A DNA stretch of 64,000 nt. Origin: Rhizobium sp. SL86 (GTDB lineage: Bacteria > Pseudomonadota > Alphaproteobacteria > Rhizobiales > Rhizobiaceae). Made by a program: the position numbers and the translations under genes. The notes beneath the pieces were generated by a model that did not search any database, was not told the DNA's origin, and saw only the letters and a program-made list of their open reading frames with translations. This document shows, piece by piece, positions 1 to 9,517 of this stretch. The stretch is taken from positions 496,001 to 560,000 of the forward strand of contig NZ_JAPPRJ010000009.1 in the NCBI RefSeq assembly GCF_026672545.1, written 5' to 3'. The first letter of the stretch is position 1, and the number at the start of each line of letters is the position of its first letter.

Positions 1-1
1 C

Positions 2-763
2 CGGGAGCAGTCGCTGTCCTTCCTGGAATTCAACTATATGATCCTCCAGGCCTATGACTTCGTCGAGCTGGCCAAGCGGTATGAATGCCGTCTGCAGATG
101 GGCGGCTCCGACCAATGGGGCAACATTGTCAACGGCATCGATCTCGGCCACCGGATGGGCACAGAGCAGCTTTACGCGCTGACATCGCCGCTTCTCACCA
201 CCGCCTCCGGTGCCAAGATGGGCAAGTCGGCCTCGGGCGCTGTCTGGCTGAACGCCGAACTGATGCCGGTCTATGATTTCTGGCAGTACTGGCGCAACAC
301 CGAGGATGCCGACGTCGAGCGCTTCATGAAGCTGTTCACGACGTTGCCGATGGACGAGATCGCAAGGCTCGCTGCCCTCGGCGGCTCCGAGATCAACGAA
401 GCCAAGAAGATCCTGGCAACGGAGATCACCGCGATCCTTCACGGACGCGAAGCGGCCGAAGGGGCTGCGGAAACGGCGCGCAAGACCTTCGAAGAGGGGG
501 CCCTCTCGCAGAACCTCCCCTCCGTCGATGTTCCGACGACCGAACTGGATGCCGGGATCGGCCTTCTCGCGCTGATGGTCCGCGCCGGCCTTGCCGCATC
601 GAACGGCGAAGCACGCCGGCACGTCCAGGGCGGCGCAGTGCGCATCAACGATCAGCCGGTGTCGGACGAACGCCAGTCGATCGGCAGCGCCGAGGTGACG
701 GCAGACGGCGTCATCAAGCTGTCGCTCGGCAAGAAGAAACACATCCTCGTCCGTCCGGCCTGA
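2..763 (+). CDS. tyrS: Tyrosyl-tRNA synthetase, C-terminal part (5' end outside window)
   Basis: This enzyme charges tRNA-Tyr with tyrosine in the cytoplasm. The frame is open from the left edge, so the start codon lies outside the window and only about 253 residues are visible. The visible part contains the class I landmarks GGSDQWGNI (tyrosine/adenylate pocket) and KMGKS, the family version of the KMSKS loop. It ends in an S4-type RNA-binding region (about the last 65 residues, with GGAVRIND and a lysine-rich end). It is followed by an intrinsic terminator and a convergent gene. Identification is by motif and is secure. Confidence 0.95.
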   Translation, partial: REQSLSFLEFNYMILQAYDFVELAKRYECRLQMGGSDQWGNIVNGIDLGHRMGTEQLYALTSPLLTTASGAKMGKSASGAVWLNAELMPVYDFWQYWRNTEDADVERFMKLFTTLPMDEIARLAALGGSEINEAKKILATEITAILHGREAAEGAAETARKTFEEGALSQNLPSVDVPTTELDAGIGLLALMVRAGLAASNGEARRHVQGGAVRINDQPVSDERQSIGSAEVTADGVIKLSLGKKKHILVRPA

Positions 764-793
764 AGCCAGACGGTTCTCACGGGATGAACGGAA

Positions 794-822
794 GGCCTCG
801 CCGACAAGGGCGGGGCTTTTTT
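794..822 (+). terminator. Intrinsic terminator after tyrS
   Basis: An 8-bp stem (GCCTCGCC / GGCGGGGC with one G-T pair) with a 6-nt loop is followed by six T residues. It lies between the tyrS stop and the convergent stop codon at 821-823. Confidence 0.85.
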
Positions 823-3800
823 ATTGGAACTCGAAGATCTGCCGGAACACGCCGGGCGCGATGATGGACAGCGGATTGATCGCCAGTTTCGGCTGGTCGA
901 ACGGACCGGTCAGTTTGAAGGTGATGCCGAGCAGACCGCGGTCGCGTCCGTTGCCCAGGATCGATCCGATGATCGGCAATTCGGCAAACAGCCGGTTCAG
1001 CCCGTAGGCGGGCATGAAGGTCCCGGTCATGTCCATGTTGCCGGCCGCGTCGCGCAACATCCCCTGGAAGGTCGCGCCGATCTGCTCTCCCCGTACAACA
1101 CCATTTTCCAGCGACAGCGCCCCGCGCCTGTAGACCACCCGGGCGAAACCGCGCTGGAACTTCGCGGAGCTGACGTCGATATCGCGTTTGACGGCAGCAT
1201 TCAGGCTGCGTCCGTCTTCGCCGACCGGCGTCGAAACGATCGATTGCAGGCGGCTTTCGTTGACGAGCGAAAAACCGCGCAGGTCGATGTAACCACTCCA
1301 GTCACCGGCCTCTTCATTGGTGAGGCGGATGTTCAAAAGGCCGCCCCGCATATGGTCGTAGAGATTGGCGAACCGGGCGACCGCCCCGGCATCACCGCTG
1401 GTGAGCGTGATCGTACCGGCACTGTCACCACCGAGCGTCTTGCCGACGATCGCCTGCCCGCTCGCTGTCACCGCCGCGAGTTCAATGGATTTCATGTCAC
1501 CGTTGCTCACGGCACCGCTGAAGTTGACGGAGCGCAGCACTTCGTCGTTGAAACCGATCACCCGGTCGAGCTTCGCCTTGATGCGGGCGCTGCCGTCGTC
1601 ATCCTCGCTCGGCCCACTGCCTTGCGATTTCATCTTGGTGAGGATCAGCCGCAGATCGGCCGAACTGCCGGAAACGGCAATGTCGTAACTGGACTTTGAC
1701 CGCTGCAGCGACAGCGCAAAATCATCGCCGCTGGAAAGCTGCACGCGTGAGAACTCGGCCGCCTGCAGTCCTTGTTTGTTCAACGACAATTTTCCGGCAA
1801 CGCCGAAACCATCGCCGCTGACATTCAGCTTGCTGATGTCGGTCACGCCGTCCTTGGCGCGCACTTCCAGTTCGGCCTTTGCCGGCACGCCCGGCCCCTT
1901 CTGCCAGCCGACCCACGGCGCCGAGAGGGTTGCGCGCGTCAGATCAAGCTGCACCGACTGGCGCTCCGCATCCAGGCGCGACATTTCCACGTCCACCGGG
2001 CCGTTGACCACGTCGCCAAGCCCCGGCGCCAGCTGATCCCGCTGCTGATTGTTGAGCGTTGCCTTGACGTTGAGTTCGCGCCCGACCGTGGATGCCGAAC
2101 CGATCGGCTCGACGAGCCGGACATCCGCCGGCACATCATCGATAGCAGCCTTCGCATGCAGCCGCGCGGCCTTCTGGTCGATATCGAGCCTGCCCGTCAC
2201 ATCCATGATCTTGCGGCCCTCGATCGGCGCCGCCAGATCGACATCCTTGAGGTCGATCCCCGCCGTGAAGACCGGTGCCGGCGGATTCTGGTCGCGGATG
2301 AGGCCGAAACGCGCGGTGACATCGGCTGTCGCATCACCGGAAAAATCCGCCGCCTTGAAGGGCGTGTCTTTTAATCCATTGATGGGCGGGAAACTGGCCA
2401 GTTCCGCCAAAGCATCCGCATTCCCGGACAATCGCAGGCTGAGATCCGCCATCAACGGTTTGGTGTAGGTGGAGGCAATCGTGAACGCGCCCCCCTCGGC
2501 CGTGATACTGCGCCCCGAACCGAAATAGGAACGGGCGCTTTTGATGTCGACCTTCAGCCGCTCACCCTTGAGGTCGAAATGGCCGCTCAGGTCACGCACC
2601 GGCGGCATGCCGTTCGTGATGTTCAGCCGGTTGTCGGCAATGTCGAAACTGATGAGCAGTTCGTCATCGTTGAGCTCCAGCGGAATACCCGGCCCCTTCA
2701 TCTTGCCTGCCGGAATGAAGACGGAGATCGACCCGTTCGTCACGGTGCCGCCAAACATGTTGGCCGTCACCCAGTCGCGCGGCTTGCGCGCCATCCAGAA
2801 CGGCCAGAGCTGCTTGACGGCGGCCACATCCATGCGCGGCAACTGGCCGCCGAAACTGATTTCCGGCGAGACATTGCCGAGCAGGCGCAGTTTCAGCGAT
2901 GCCGCCATCTGTCCCATCGGGCTCGAGACGAACATGTCGTCGAATTCCAGCACCCGCTCGCCAGAGAGATACCGTCCATTGGCCTTCAAGTCGAAGAAGA
3001 CCGGCGCATCGGCACCGGAGGCACCCTGCGCGCGTGCGCCGCTCACCAGAAGGTCAAGCCCGAAACCGGGTCTTGTCTCGTTGGCATTGATGCGGTCGAG
3101 ATCCACCACCGCGCCGCTCAGCGGCAGGACGGTCGGTCCGAACCGAAGTTCGGACGGCAGGATCTCGATCGAATGCTTGGCAAAGTCATAGGCCACCCGC
3201 ACCTCGGCGCCCGTCAGGTCCTGGGCGATACCGTCGAAATAAAACACGCTCGGTGCATGGTCGATCTGCGCGCGAATGGCGGGTTCGGTTTCCACCGTAT
3301 CGCGGGAAGCGGAGAGGTTCAGCGTCACCGCCCCCTGCAGCCCCTCGCGCGGTGTCCCGTCCGCCGTTCGCTGCAGCAGGAACGGCGTCAGATCGAGACC
3401 GGATACCTTGGCCTCCAGCGAACGGGTCACACCGTTGACCGACGAGGCATTGACGACAAGTCCGGCCGGCCGGCCATCGAGTTCGACGGTCCCCGTCAGA
3501 ACCACCTGCCGGCTTTCCGACATCGAAAACACCAGGTCGTCCACCACCAGCGTCGAGACATTGCCCTCACGGTCCGGCGGAAACTGGATATGGATCCCTG
3601 AAATATTGATCGAACCGGTGCCGGTGCGCTCGATGACGCCGCGTGCCTCATCCAGCCGCTGGAAGGCCTGTTCGAGCCAGGCCGGCAGCCTGTCGATGCG
3701 CATCTGGGCGAGATCCATCGGATCGCCGGCCGGCAGGAGCGCCGTGTCGAGGTTGATGTTTTCCGCCTCGATGTGGCGAATGGACACCTGACCGCGCAAC

Positions 3801-4225
3801 AGGGCCAGGGGATCGATCGCAAGGCGCAGCGCACCGGTGCGCGTCAGGTGCGCGCCGGTCGCCACCTCGGTAATGTCCACATCGCGCGCCTCGATGGCGA
3901 TCCGCATGTCCGAATCAAAGCGCAGGGCCGTCGATCCGACCGTCGCCTGGTAACGCGGGCCGATCGCGCCGCTAAGGGCCGATTGGGCCCGCGCCTGCAG
4001 CGTGCTGTCGATCGTTCCTGTTTCGATGGCAATGAAGATGCTGGCGCAGGCGAGCAGCACCAGAAAAACGAAGAGTGTGAGGTAGCGCAAAACACCGCTC
4101 GCCCGCGAACGGGGCGGCGGACAATGGACGATCAACGGATCATGCGCCTGGGCCGACGGCAGACTGTGCAGATCAATAACGTCCTTGCGGCGGAAAATGA
4201 CCTTTTCCCCTCTGATTTCCGCCAT
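821..4225 (-). CDS. Large AsmA/DUF3971-like envelope protein
   Basis: A 1134-residue protein with a cytoplasmic N-terminus, one membrane segment at about residues 47-67, and a very long periplasmic part rich in beta-strand-like repeats. This architecture matches the DUF3971/AsmA-like C-terminal family (YhdP/TamB relatives), which are thought to bridge the periplasm and affect lipid transport or outer-membrane homeostasis. I chose ATG 4225 because AGAGG lies 5 nt upstream; an in-frame start at 4255 has no such site. It is divergent from bcp and convergent with tyrS. The family call is good; the exact substrate cannot be read from sequence. Confidence 0.8.
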   Translation of the reverse strand: MAEIRGEKVIFRRKDVIDLHSLPSAQAHDPLIVHCPPPRSRASGVLRYLTLFVFLVLLACASIFIAIETGTIDSTLQARAQSALSGAIGPRYQATVGSTALRFDSDMRIAIEARDVDITEVATGAHLTRTGALRLAIDPLALLRGQVSIRHIEAENINLDTALLPAGDPMDLAQMRIDRLPAWLEQAFQRLDEARGVIERTGTGSINISGIHIQFPPDREGNVSTLVVDDLVFSMSESRQVVLTGTVELDGRPAGLVVNASSVNGVTRSLEAKVSGLDLTPFLLQRTADGTPREGLQGAVTLNLSASRDTVETEPAIRAQIDHAPSVFYFDGIAQDLTGAEVRVAYDFAKHSIEILPSELRFGPTVLPLSGAVVDLDRINANETRPGFGLDLLVSGARAQGASGADAPVFFDLKANGRYLSGERVLEFDDMFVSSPMGQMAASLKLRLLGNVSPEISFGGQLPRMDVAAVKQLWPFWMARKPRDWVTANMFGGTVTNGSISVFIPAGKMKGPGIPLELNDDELLISFDIADNRLNITNGMPPVRDLSGHFDLKGERLKVDIKSARSYFGSGRSITAEGGAFTIASTYTKPLMADLSLRLSGNADALAELASFPPINGLKDTPFKAADFSGDATADVTARFGLIRDQNPPAPVFTAGIDLKDVDLAAPIEGRKIMDVTGRLDIDQKAARLHAKAAIDDVPADVRLVEPIGSASTVGRELNVKATLNNQQRDQLAPGLGDVVNGPVDVEMSRLDAERQSVQLDLTRATLSAPWVGWQKGPGVPAKAELEVRAKDGVTDISKLNVSGDGFGVAGKLSLNKQGLQAAEFSRVQLSSGDDFALSLQRSKSSYDIAVSGSSADLRLILTKMKSQGSGPSEDDDGSARIKAKLDRVIGFNDEVLRSVNFSGAVSNGDMKSIELAAVTASGQAIVGKTLGGDSAGTITLTSGDAGAVARFANLYDHMRGGLLNIRLTNEEAGDWSGYIDLRGFSLVNESRLQSIVSTPVGEDGRSLNAAVKRDIDVSSAKFQRGFARVVYRRGALSLENGVVRGEQIGATFQGMLRDAAGNMDMTGTFMPAYGLNRLFAELPIIGSILGNGRDRGLLGITFKLTGPFDQPKLAINPLSIIAPGVFRQIFEFQ

Positions 4226-4339
4226 TTGCCTCTGTTTCCGAAACGATGCGCGCACGCGGGTGATCTGGACCCGTCAGGTGCCAGTATATAACATTCGACA
4301 CAATCCTCTCCCAAGATGCTGGCGAAAGAAAGGAAAACC

Positions 4340-4807
4340 ATGTCTGAAATCACAATCGGCACGCCCGCGCCCGATTTTTCCCTGCCGCGCGACGGTGGCG
4401 GCACCGTGTCGCTGTCGGATTTCGCAGGCAAACCCGTGGTGGTCTATTTCTATCCGAAGGACGACACCAGCGGCTGCACGACGGAGGCCATCGACTTCAC
4501 GAGCCTGGCCGATGCCTTTGCCGCGGCTGGCGCCACGGTGATCGGCATCTCGCCTGATTCGGTTGCCAAGCACGACAAGTTCATCAAGAAGCACGAGCTG
4601 AAGGTGGTGCTCCTTGCCGACGAGGAACAGCTGGCCGCCAACGCCTATGGCGTCTGGAAGGAAAAGAGCATGTACGGCAAGAAGTACATGGGCATCGAGC
4701 GCTCGACCTTCCTGATCGGCGCCGACGGCAAGGTTGCGCAGGTCTGGCCGAAGGTGAAGGTGGCCGGTCACGCCGAAGAGGTACTTGAAGCCGTCAAGGC
4801 GCTGTGA
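4340..4807 (+). CDS. bcp: Bcp/PrxQ-type peroxiredoxin with a single cysteine
   Basis: Thiol peroxidase of the Bcp (AhpC/TSA) family, 155 residues, reducing hydrogen peroxide and organic peroxides. The peroxidatic cysteine sits in DDTSGCTTEA. The position five residues later, where two-cysteine Bcp proteins carry the resolving cysteine (C-x4-C), is isoleucine, and there is no other cysteine in the protein. It must therefore rely on an external thiol, in the manner of a 1-Cys peroxiredoxin. ATG 4340 has an AAGGA site at suitable distance. The next gene starts 13 bp downstream, so the two are probably cotranscribed. Confidence 0.92.
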   Translation: MSEITIGTPAPDFSLPRDGGGTVSLSDFAGKPVVVYFYPKDDTSGCTTEAIDFTSLADAFAAAGATVIGISPDSVAKHDKFIKKHELKVVLLADEEQLAANAYGVWKEKSMYGKKYMGIERSTFLIGADGKVAQVWPKVKVAGHAEEVLEAVKAL

Positions 4808-4820
4808 CAAGGACGGGGGC

Positions 4821-5663
4821 ATGACCCATGCTCCCGCATCCTCAACCCTCAAGATTGCCTCGTTGCGTGGCGGCACGATCGAGGCGATCGCCTCTGCCGA
4901 TCTCGACCGCAAGACCGCGCTGGCACAGGAAACGGCCACCCGCTGGTTCGAGCGCCGCCTGTCCCTGCGCTCGCCGCTCGACCCGCCGCTGCCGGATCGT
5001 CCGGGCCGGCCGGAGAAACCCGAACTGGTTCCGCCGAAACTCGTCGAGAAACGCTCGCTGCACACCGTCAAGGGACGCATCGCGCTGCTGCATGCAATTG
5101 CCCATATCGAGCTCAACGCCGTCGATCTGGCGCTCGACATCGTCGCCCGTTACGCATTGGAACCCGTGCCACATTCCTTCTTCGACGGCTGGATGCAGGT
5201 CGCCTTCGAGGAGGCGAAACATTTCCGTATGGTGCGCGAGCGGCTGCGCCAGCTTGGCGCCGATTATGGTGACATGCCCGCGCATGACGGGCTGTGGCAG
5301 GCCGCACACGCGACCCGCAACGACCTGACGGCCCGGCTTGCCGTCGTGCCCCTCATCCTCGAAGCACGCGGCCTCGACGTCACGCCGGCACTGCAGGAGA
5401 AGATGCGCGAGACCGGCGATATCGAGACTGCAGATGTCCTGAACGTCATCTACACCGACGAAAAGGGGCATGTGGCGATCGGCGCCAAATGGTTCCGTTT
5501 CCTCTGCGCCCGGGAAAAGCGGGATCCGGCCGCCACCTTTCAGCAACTGGTGCGCGCCAATTTCCGCGGCGCGCTGAAGCCGCCCTTCAACGACCTCGCC
5601 CGCGCCGAAGCCGGCCTGACCCCCTCCTTTTATCGCGCGCTTACCTCCACCAGCAACGGCTGA
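4821..5663 (+). CDS. DUF455 ferritin-like protein
   Basis: A 280-residue all-helical protein of the DUF455 family, whose members resemble ferritin/rubrerythrin-like di-iron proteins. Possible metal-binding motifs are visible in order: AHIELNA, FEEAKHF and TDEKGH. ATG 4821 follows AAGGA by about 8 nt. It lies just behind bcp, which suggests a shared oxidative-stress or metal context, but that is inference. Some relatives are described as tRNA-modifying MiaE-like enzymes; nothing here decides between roles. Confidence 0.8.
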   Translation: MTHAPASSTLKIASLRGGTIEAIASADLDRKTALAQETATRWFERRLSLRSPLDPPLPDRPGRPEKPELVPPKLVEKRSLHTVKGRIALLHAIAHIELNAVDLALDIVARYALEPVPHSFFDGWMQVAFEEAKHFRMVRERLRQLGADYGDMPAHDGLWQAAHATRNDLTARLAVVPLILEARGLDVTPALQEKMRETGDIETADVLNVIYTDEKGHVAIGAKWFRFLCAREKRDPAATFQQLVRANFRGALKPPFNDLARAEAGLTPSFYRALTSTSNG

Positions 5664-5674
5664 AACCGCCACAA

Positions 5675-5690
5675 TTAACCGCCCATTAAC
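5675..5690. promoter_or_regulatory. CtrA-type binding box (TTAA-N7-TTAAC)
   Basis: The sequence TTAA-CCGCCCA-TTAAC matches the full alphaproteobacterial CtrA consensus exactly, with a further TTAAC half-site at 5692-5696. It lies about 65 bp upstream of the M23 peptidase start and just past the stop of the DUF455 gene. CtrA is the cell-cycle master regulator activated through CckA, whose gene is also in this window. Confidence 0.65.
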
Positions 5691-5752
5691 CTTAACATTG
5701 TGTAGTCAGTTTTAGTGGTGACCGGGCGGCGGAACAGGTGCGGGAGAGACAG

Positions 5753-7057
5753 GTGGCAGGCACAGGCGATCATCGCGTGTTTGGCAAACGCACAACCCAG
5801 CATGTGCTGATCCTGGCCTCCGGCGACCGCTTGCGTCACATGGTCATTCGTCCGTGGATGACGGCCACGGCGATCTGCTTCATCGCCCTCTTCACCATAG
5901 GTTATCTCGCCGCCACCACTTATCTCGTCCTGAGGGACGATCTGATTGCCGCATCGATGGCGCGTCAGGCACGAATCCAGCATGATTACGAAGACCGCAT
6001 TTCGGCGCTGCGTGCCCAACTCGACCGAATCACCTCCCGCCAGTTGCTCGATCAACAGGTGGTCGAACAGAAGGTCGAAAAACTGCTCGAACAGCAGAAT
6101 GCGCTTTTCTCCCGGCACGGCAAGCTCGGCAACCTGATGGAACGCGCAGAAGAACAGGGGCTGACGGTGGATAGCCCGCAGCCCGTCAACGCATTCCAGC
6201 CTGTGCCGAAGGAAAAACAGGCAGGGCTGGCCGGCGGCCTGAAGGCCATCGACCGTCTGTTGGCGACCGACCCGCACGCCGCCGCACGATCCTCGGCCTC
6301 CGCTTTTGCGCCGGCGGGAGAAAGTGTGGCCGACCGCGCCGACCGGGTCTTTTCCAAGGTGACACTGTCTCTGAAGGCGATCGAGCAGGAACAGTTCGCC
6401 CGCATCCACGAGCTTACGGCCAATGCCGACCGCAAGGCCGACGCCATGGCGTCCATCATGCGCCGCACCGGTGTTGCCCTTCCCGCAGAGGATGCCGACA
6501 ACGGCGCGAATGGCGGCAAGAGCAAGAACGGCCTCGGCGGCCCCTTCGTCGAGCCGATCGGGGTCAATGCCTTCGACGCTTCGCTCGACCGGCTGGATAC
6601 GGCACTCAACCGTCTGGACACGGTGCGCCAGACCGCCAAGGAACTGCCCTTTGCCAATCCGGCGCCGGGCCGCGACATCACGAGCCCGTTCGGCAACCGC
6701 ATCGATCCTTTCCTCGGCCGCCTCGCTTTGCATGCGGGCATCGACTTCGAGGCCGATGTTGGCACGGCGGTGCGCGCGACAGGCAGCGGCAAGGTGATCT
6801 CTGCCGGATATTCGGGCGGTTACGGCAATATGGTCGAGATCGACCACGGCCAGGGCATCACCACCCGCTTCGGCCATCTGTCCAGCATTCTCGTTTCGGT
6901 CGGTGATCAGGTCGAGGCCGGCGCCGTCATCGGCCGGGCTGGCTCCACCGGGCGCTCCACCGGCCCTCACATCCATTACGAGGTGCGCCGCAACGGCGAT
7001 GCCATCGACCCGATGCGGTTCCTCAATGCCGGGCTGAAACTCACCACCTACATGTAA
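5753..7057 (+). CDS. Membrane-anchored M23 metallopeptidase (LytM domain)
   Basis: A 434-residue envelope protein: short cytoplasmic N-terminus, one membrane segment near residues 32-56, a coiled coil around 65-115, a variable linker, and a C-terminal LytM/M23 domain. The zinc ligands are visible as HAGIDF (HxxxD) and HIHYEV (HxH), so the domain looks catalytically competent and should cleave peptidoglycan cross-bridges or regulate another hydrolase. GTG 5753 follows GGGAGAG; GTG 5738 is an alternative. A perfect CtrA-type box upstream suggests cell-cycle control. Rhizobia are known to use M23 proteins at the growth pole (RgsM of S. meliloti), but orthology was not tested. Confidence 0.88.
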   Translation: MAGTGDHRVFGKRTTQHVLILASGDRLRHMVIRPWMTATAICFIALFTIGYLAATTYLVLRDDLIAASMARQARIQHDYEDRISALRAQLDRITSRQLLDQQVVEQKVEKLLEQQNALFSRHGKLGNLMERAEEQGLTVDSPQPVNAFQPVPKEKQAGLAGGLKAIDRLLATDPHAAARSSASAFAPAGESVADRADRVFSKVTLSLKAIEQEQFARIHELTANADRKADAMASIMRRTGVALPAEDADNGANGGKSKNGLGGPFVEPIGVNAFDASLDRLDTALNRLDTVRQTAKELPFANPAPGRDITSPFGNRIDPFLGRLALHAGIDFEADVGTAVRATGSGKVISAGYSGGYGNMVEIDHGQGITTRFGHLSSILVSVGDQVEAGAVIGRAGSTGRSTGPHIHYEVRRNGDAIDPMRFLNAGLKLTTYM

Positions 7058-7131
7058 AACTTTATTCTTACTTGGCTGTTGACCATGCGCAGGCGAAATT
7101 CACCATTCACGCCTCTTCACGGCTGCTTTTC

Positions 7132-7160
7132 TTGACTTTGCCGGCTATTGCGCTTATGTC
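7132..7160 (+). promoter_or_regulatory. Candidate sigma-70-type promoter for the helicase gene
   Basis: TTGACT and TATGTC are separated by 17 nt, leaving a leader of about 70 nt before the TTG start at 7236. The 178-bp gap has no other gene. Confidence 0.45.
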
Positions 7161-7235
7161 GCGCCCATCGTCGGACGAAATGTAGATCCGATTCACGGTG
7201 TTCTTCTCCGGAACCTAACGGAAATAGTTTTCTCT

Positions 7236-8759
<1,524 letters not shown>

Positions 8760-8767
8760 GCCCGGCG

Positions 8768-9184
8768 ATGGGCCTGCCCGGCATTGATTTTCCGGGCTTC
8801 GGCACGGGTCTCGTGATCCGGCGAAGCGATGGGAAAATCCTGCTCTACAAGCGGATGAAAGCACCGGAAGCCGGCCACTGGAACATCGTGGGCGGCAAGG
8901 TCGATCATATGGAGCATTCCGCCGACGCGGCGCGTCGCGAGGCGGAAGAGGAGACCGGCCTGTCGATCGGGCCGGTGACATTTCTCGGCGTCTGCGAGCA
9001 ACGCATCGAGGCTGACCGCCAGCACTGGATCTCGATGCTTTACCTCACCGAGGAATTCAGCGGCGAACCGGCTCTGACGGAGCCGGACAAGCTCTCCGAA
9101 TTCGGCTGGTTCGCAACCGACGCCCTGCCCTCCCCACTCTCCGTTTTTACCCAGGAAGCCATCCGGCTTCTGGAAAGATCGTGA
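8768..9184 (+). CDS. Nudix hydrolase
   Basis: A 138-residue Nudix hydrolase that should cleave a nucleoside diphosphate linked to another group. The Nudix box GX5EX7REUXEEXGU is complete: it starts at GKVDHME and ends in REAEEETGL. The domain fills nearly the whole protein, so there is no extra targeting domain. It begins 8 bp after the helicase and is probably cotranscribed. The substrate cannot be inferred; the fold is shared by MutT-like and CTP-pyrophosphohydrolase-like enzymes. Confidence 0.9.
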   Translation: MGLPGIDFPGFGTGLVIRRSDGKILLYKRMKAPEAGHWNIVGGKVDHMEHSADAARREAEEETGLSIGPVTFLGVCEQRIEADRQHWISMLYLTEEFSGEPALTEPDKLSEFGWFATDALPSPLSVFTQEAIRLLERS

Positions 9185-9190
9185 GCCGGA

Positions 9191-9514
9191 TCAGCTTTTG
9201 GCGTTCCGCAGTCCCGCCTCGAAGGCAAGCCGGCTCCAGCGCGCCATGATGTCAGGGTCGTCCAACGCTTCATCGGGGATCGTCCAGTAGGGCATCAGCA
9301 CCGGCTTGCCGGATTTCCCCTCATAGGACCACTGCCGGGCACCCGCTTCGGCAAACAACGGCGCCGTCTCGGCATCCGCCTTCAGCATGATCTCGTCATA
9401 AAGTTCCAGCGCGAAGATCACCCCCTGGTGGTAAATGCCCTTGCCGCCGAACATACGGCGGTTGCTGATCGTCCCAAGGCTCTCGAACATTTCTTCGATG
9501 GCGGCATTGTCCAT
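9191..9514 (-). CDS. TfoX N-terminal domain protein
   Basis: A 107-residue protein matching the TfoX N-terminal domain (SNRRMFGGKGIY and ELYDEIMLK are typical). Full TfoX proteins regulate competence in gammaproteobacteria; stand-alone N-domain proteins in rhizobia have no assigned function. ATG 9514 is preceded by GAGGGG at 7 nt, and this site lies inside the end of the upstream gene, whose stop is at 9518-9520. Translation is therefore probably coupled. It is the last gene of the molybdenum-hydroxylase accessory operon, but need not share its function. Confidence 0.8.
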   Translation of the reverse strand: MDNAAIEEMFESLGTISNRRMFGGKGIYHQGVIFALELYDEIMLKADAETAPLFAEAGARQWSYEGKSGKPVLMPYWTIPDEALDDPDIMARWSRLAFEAGLRNAKS

Positions 9515-9517
9515 CAC

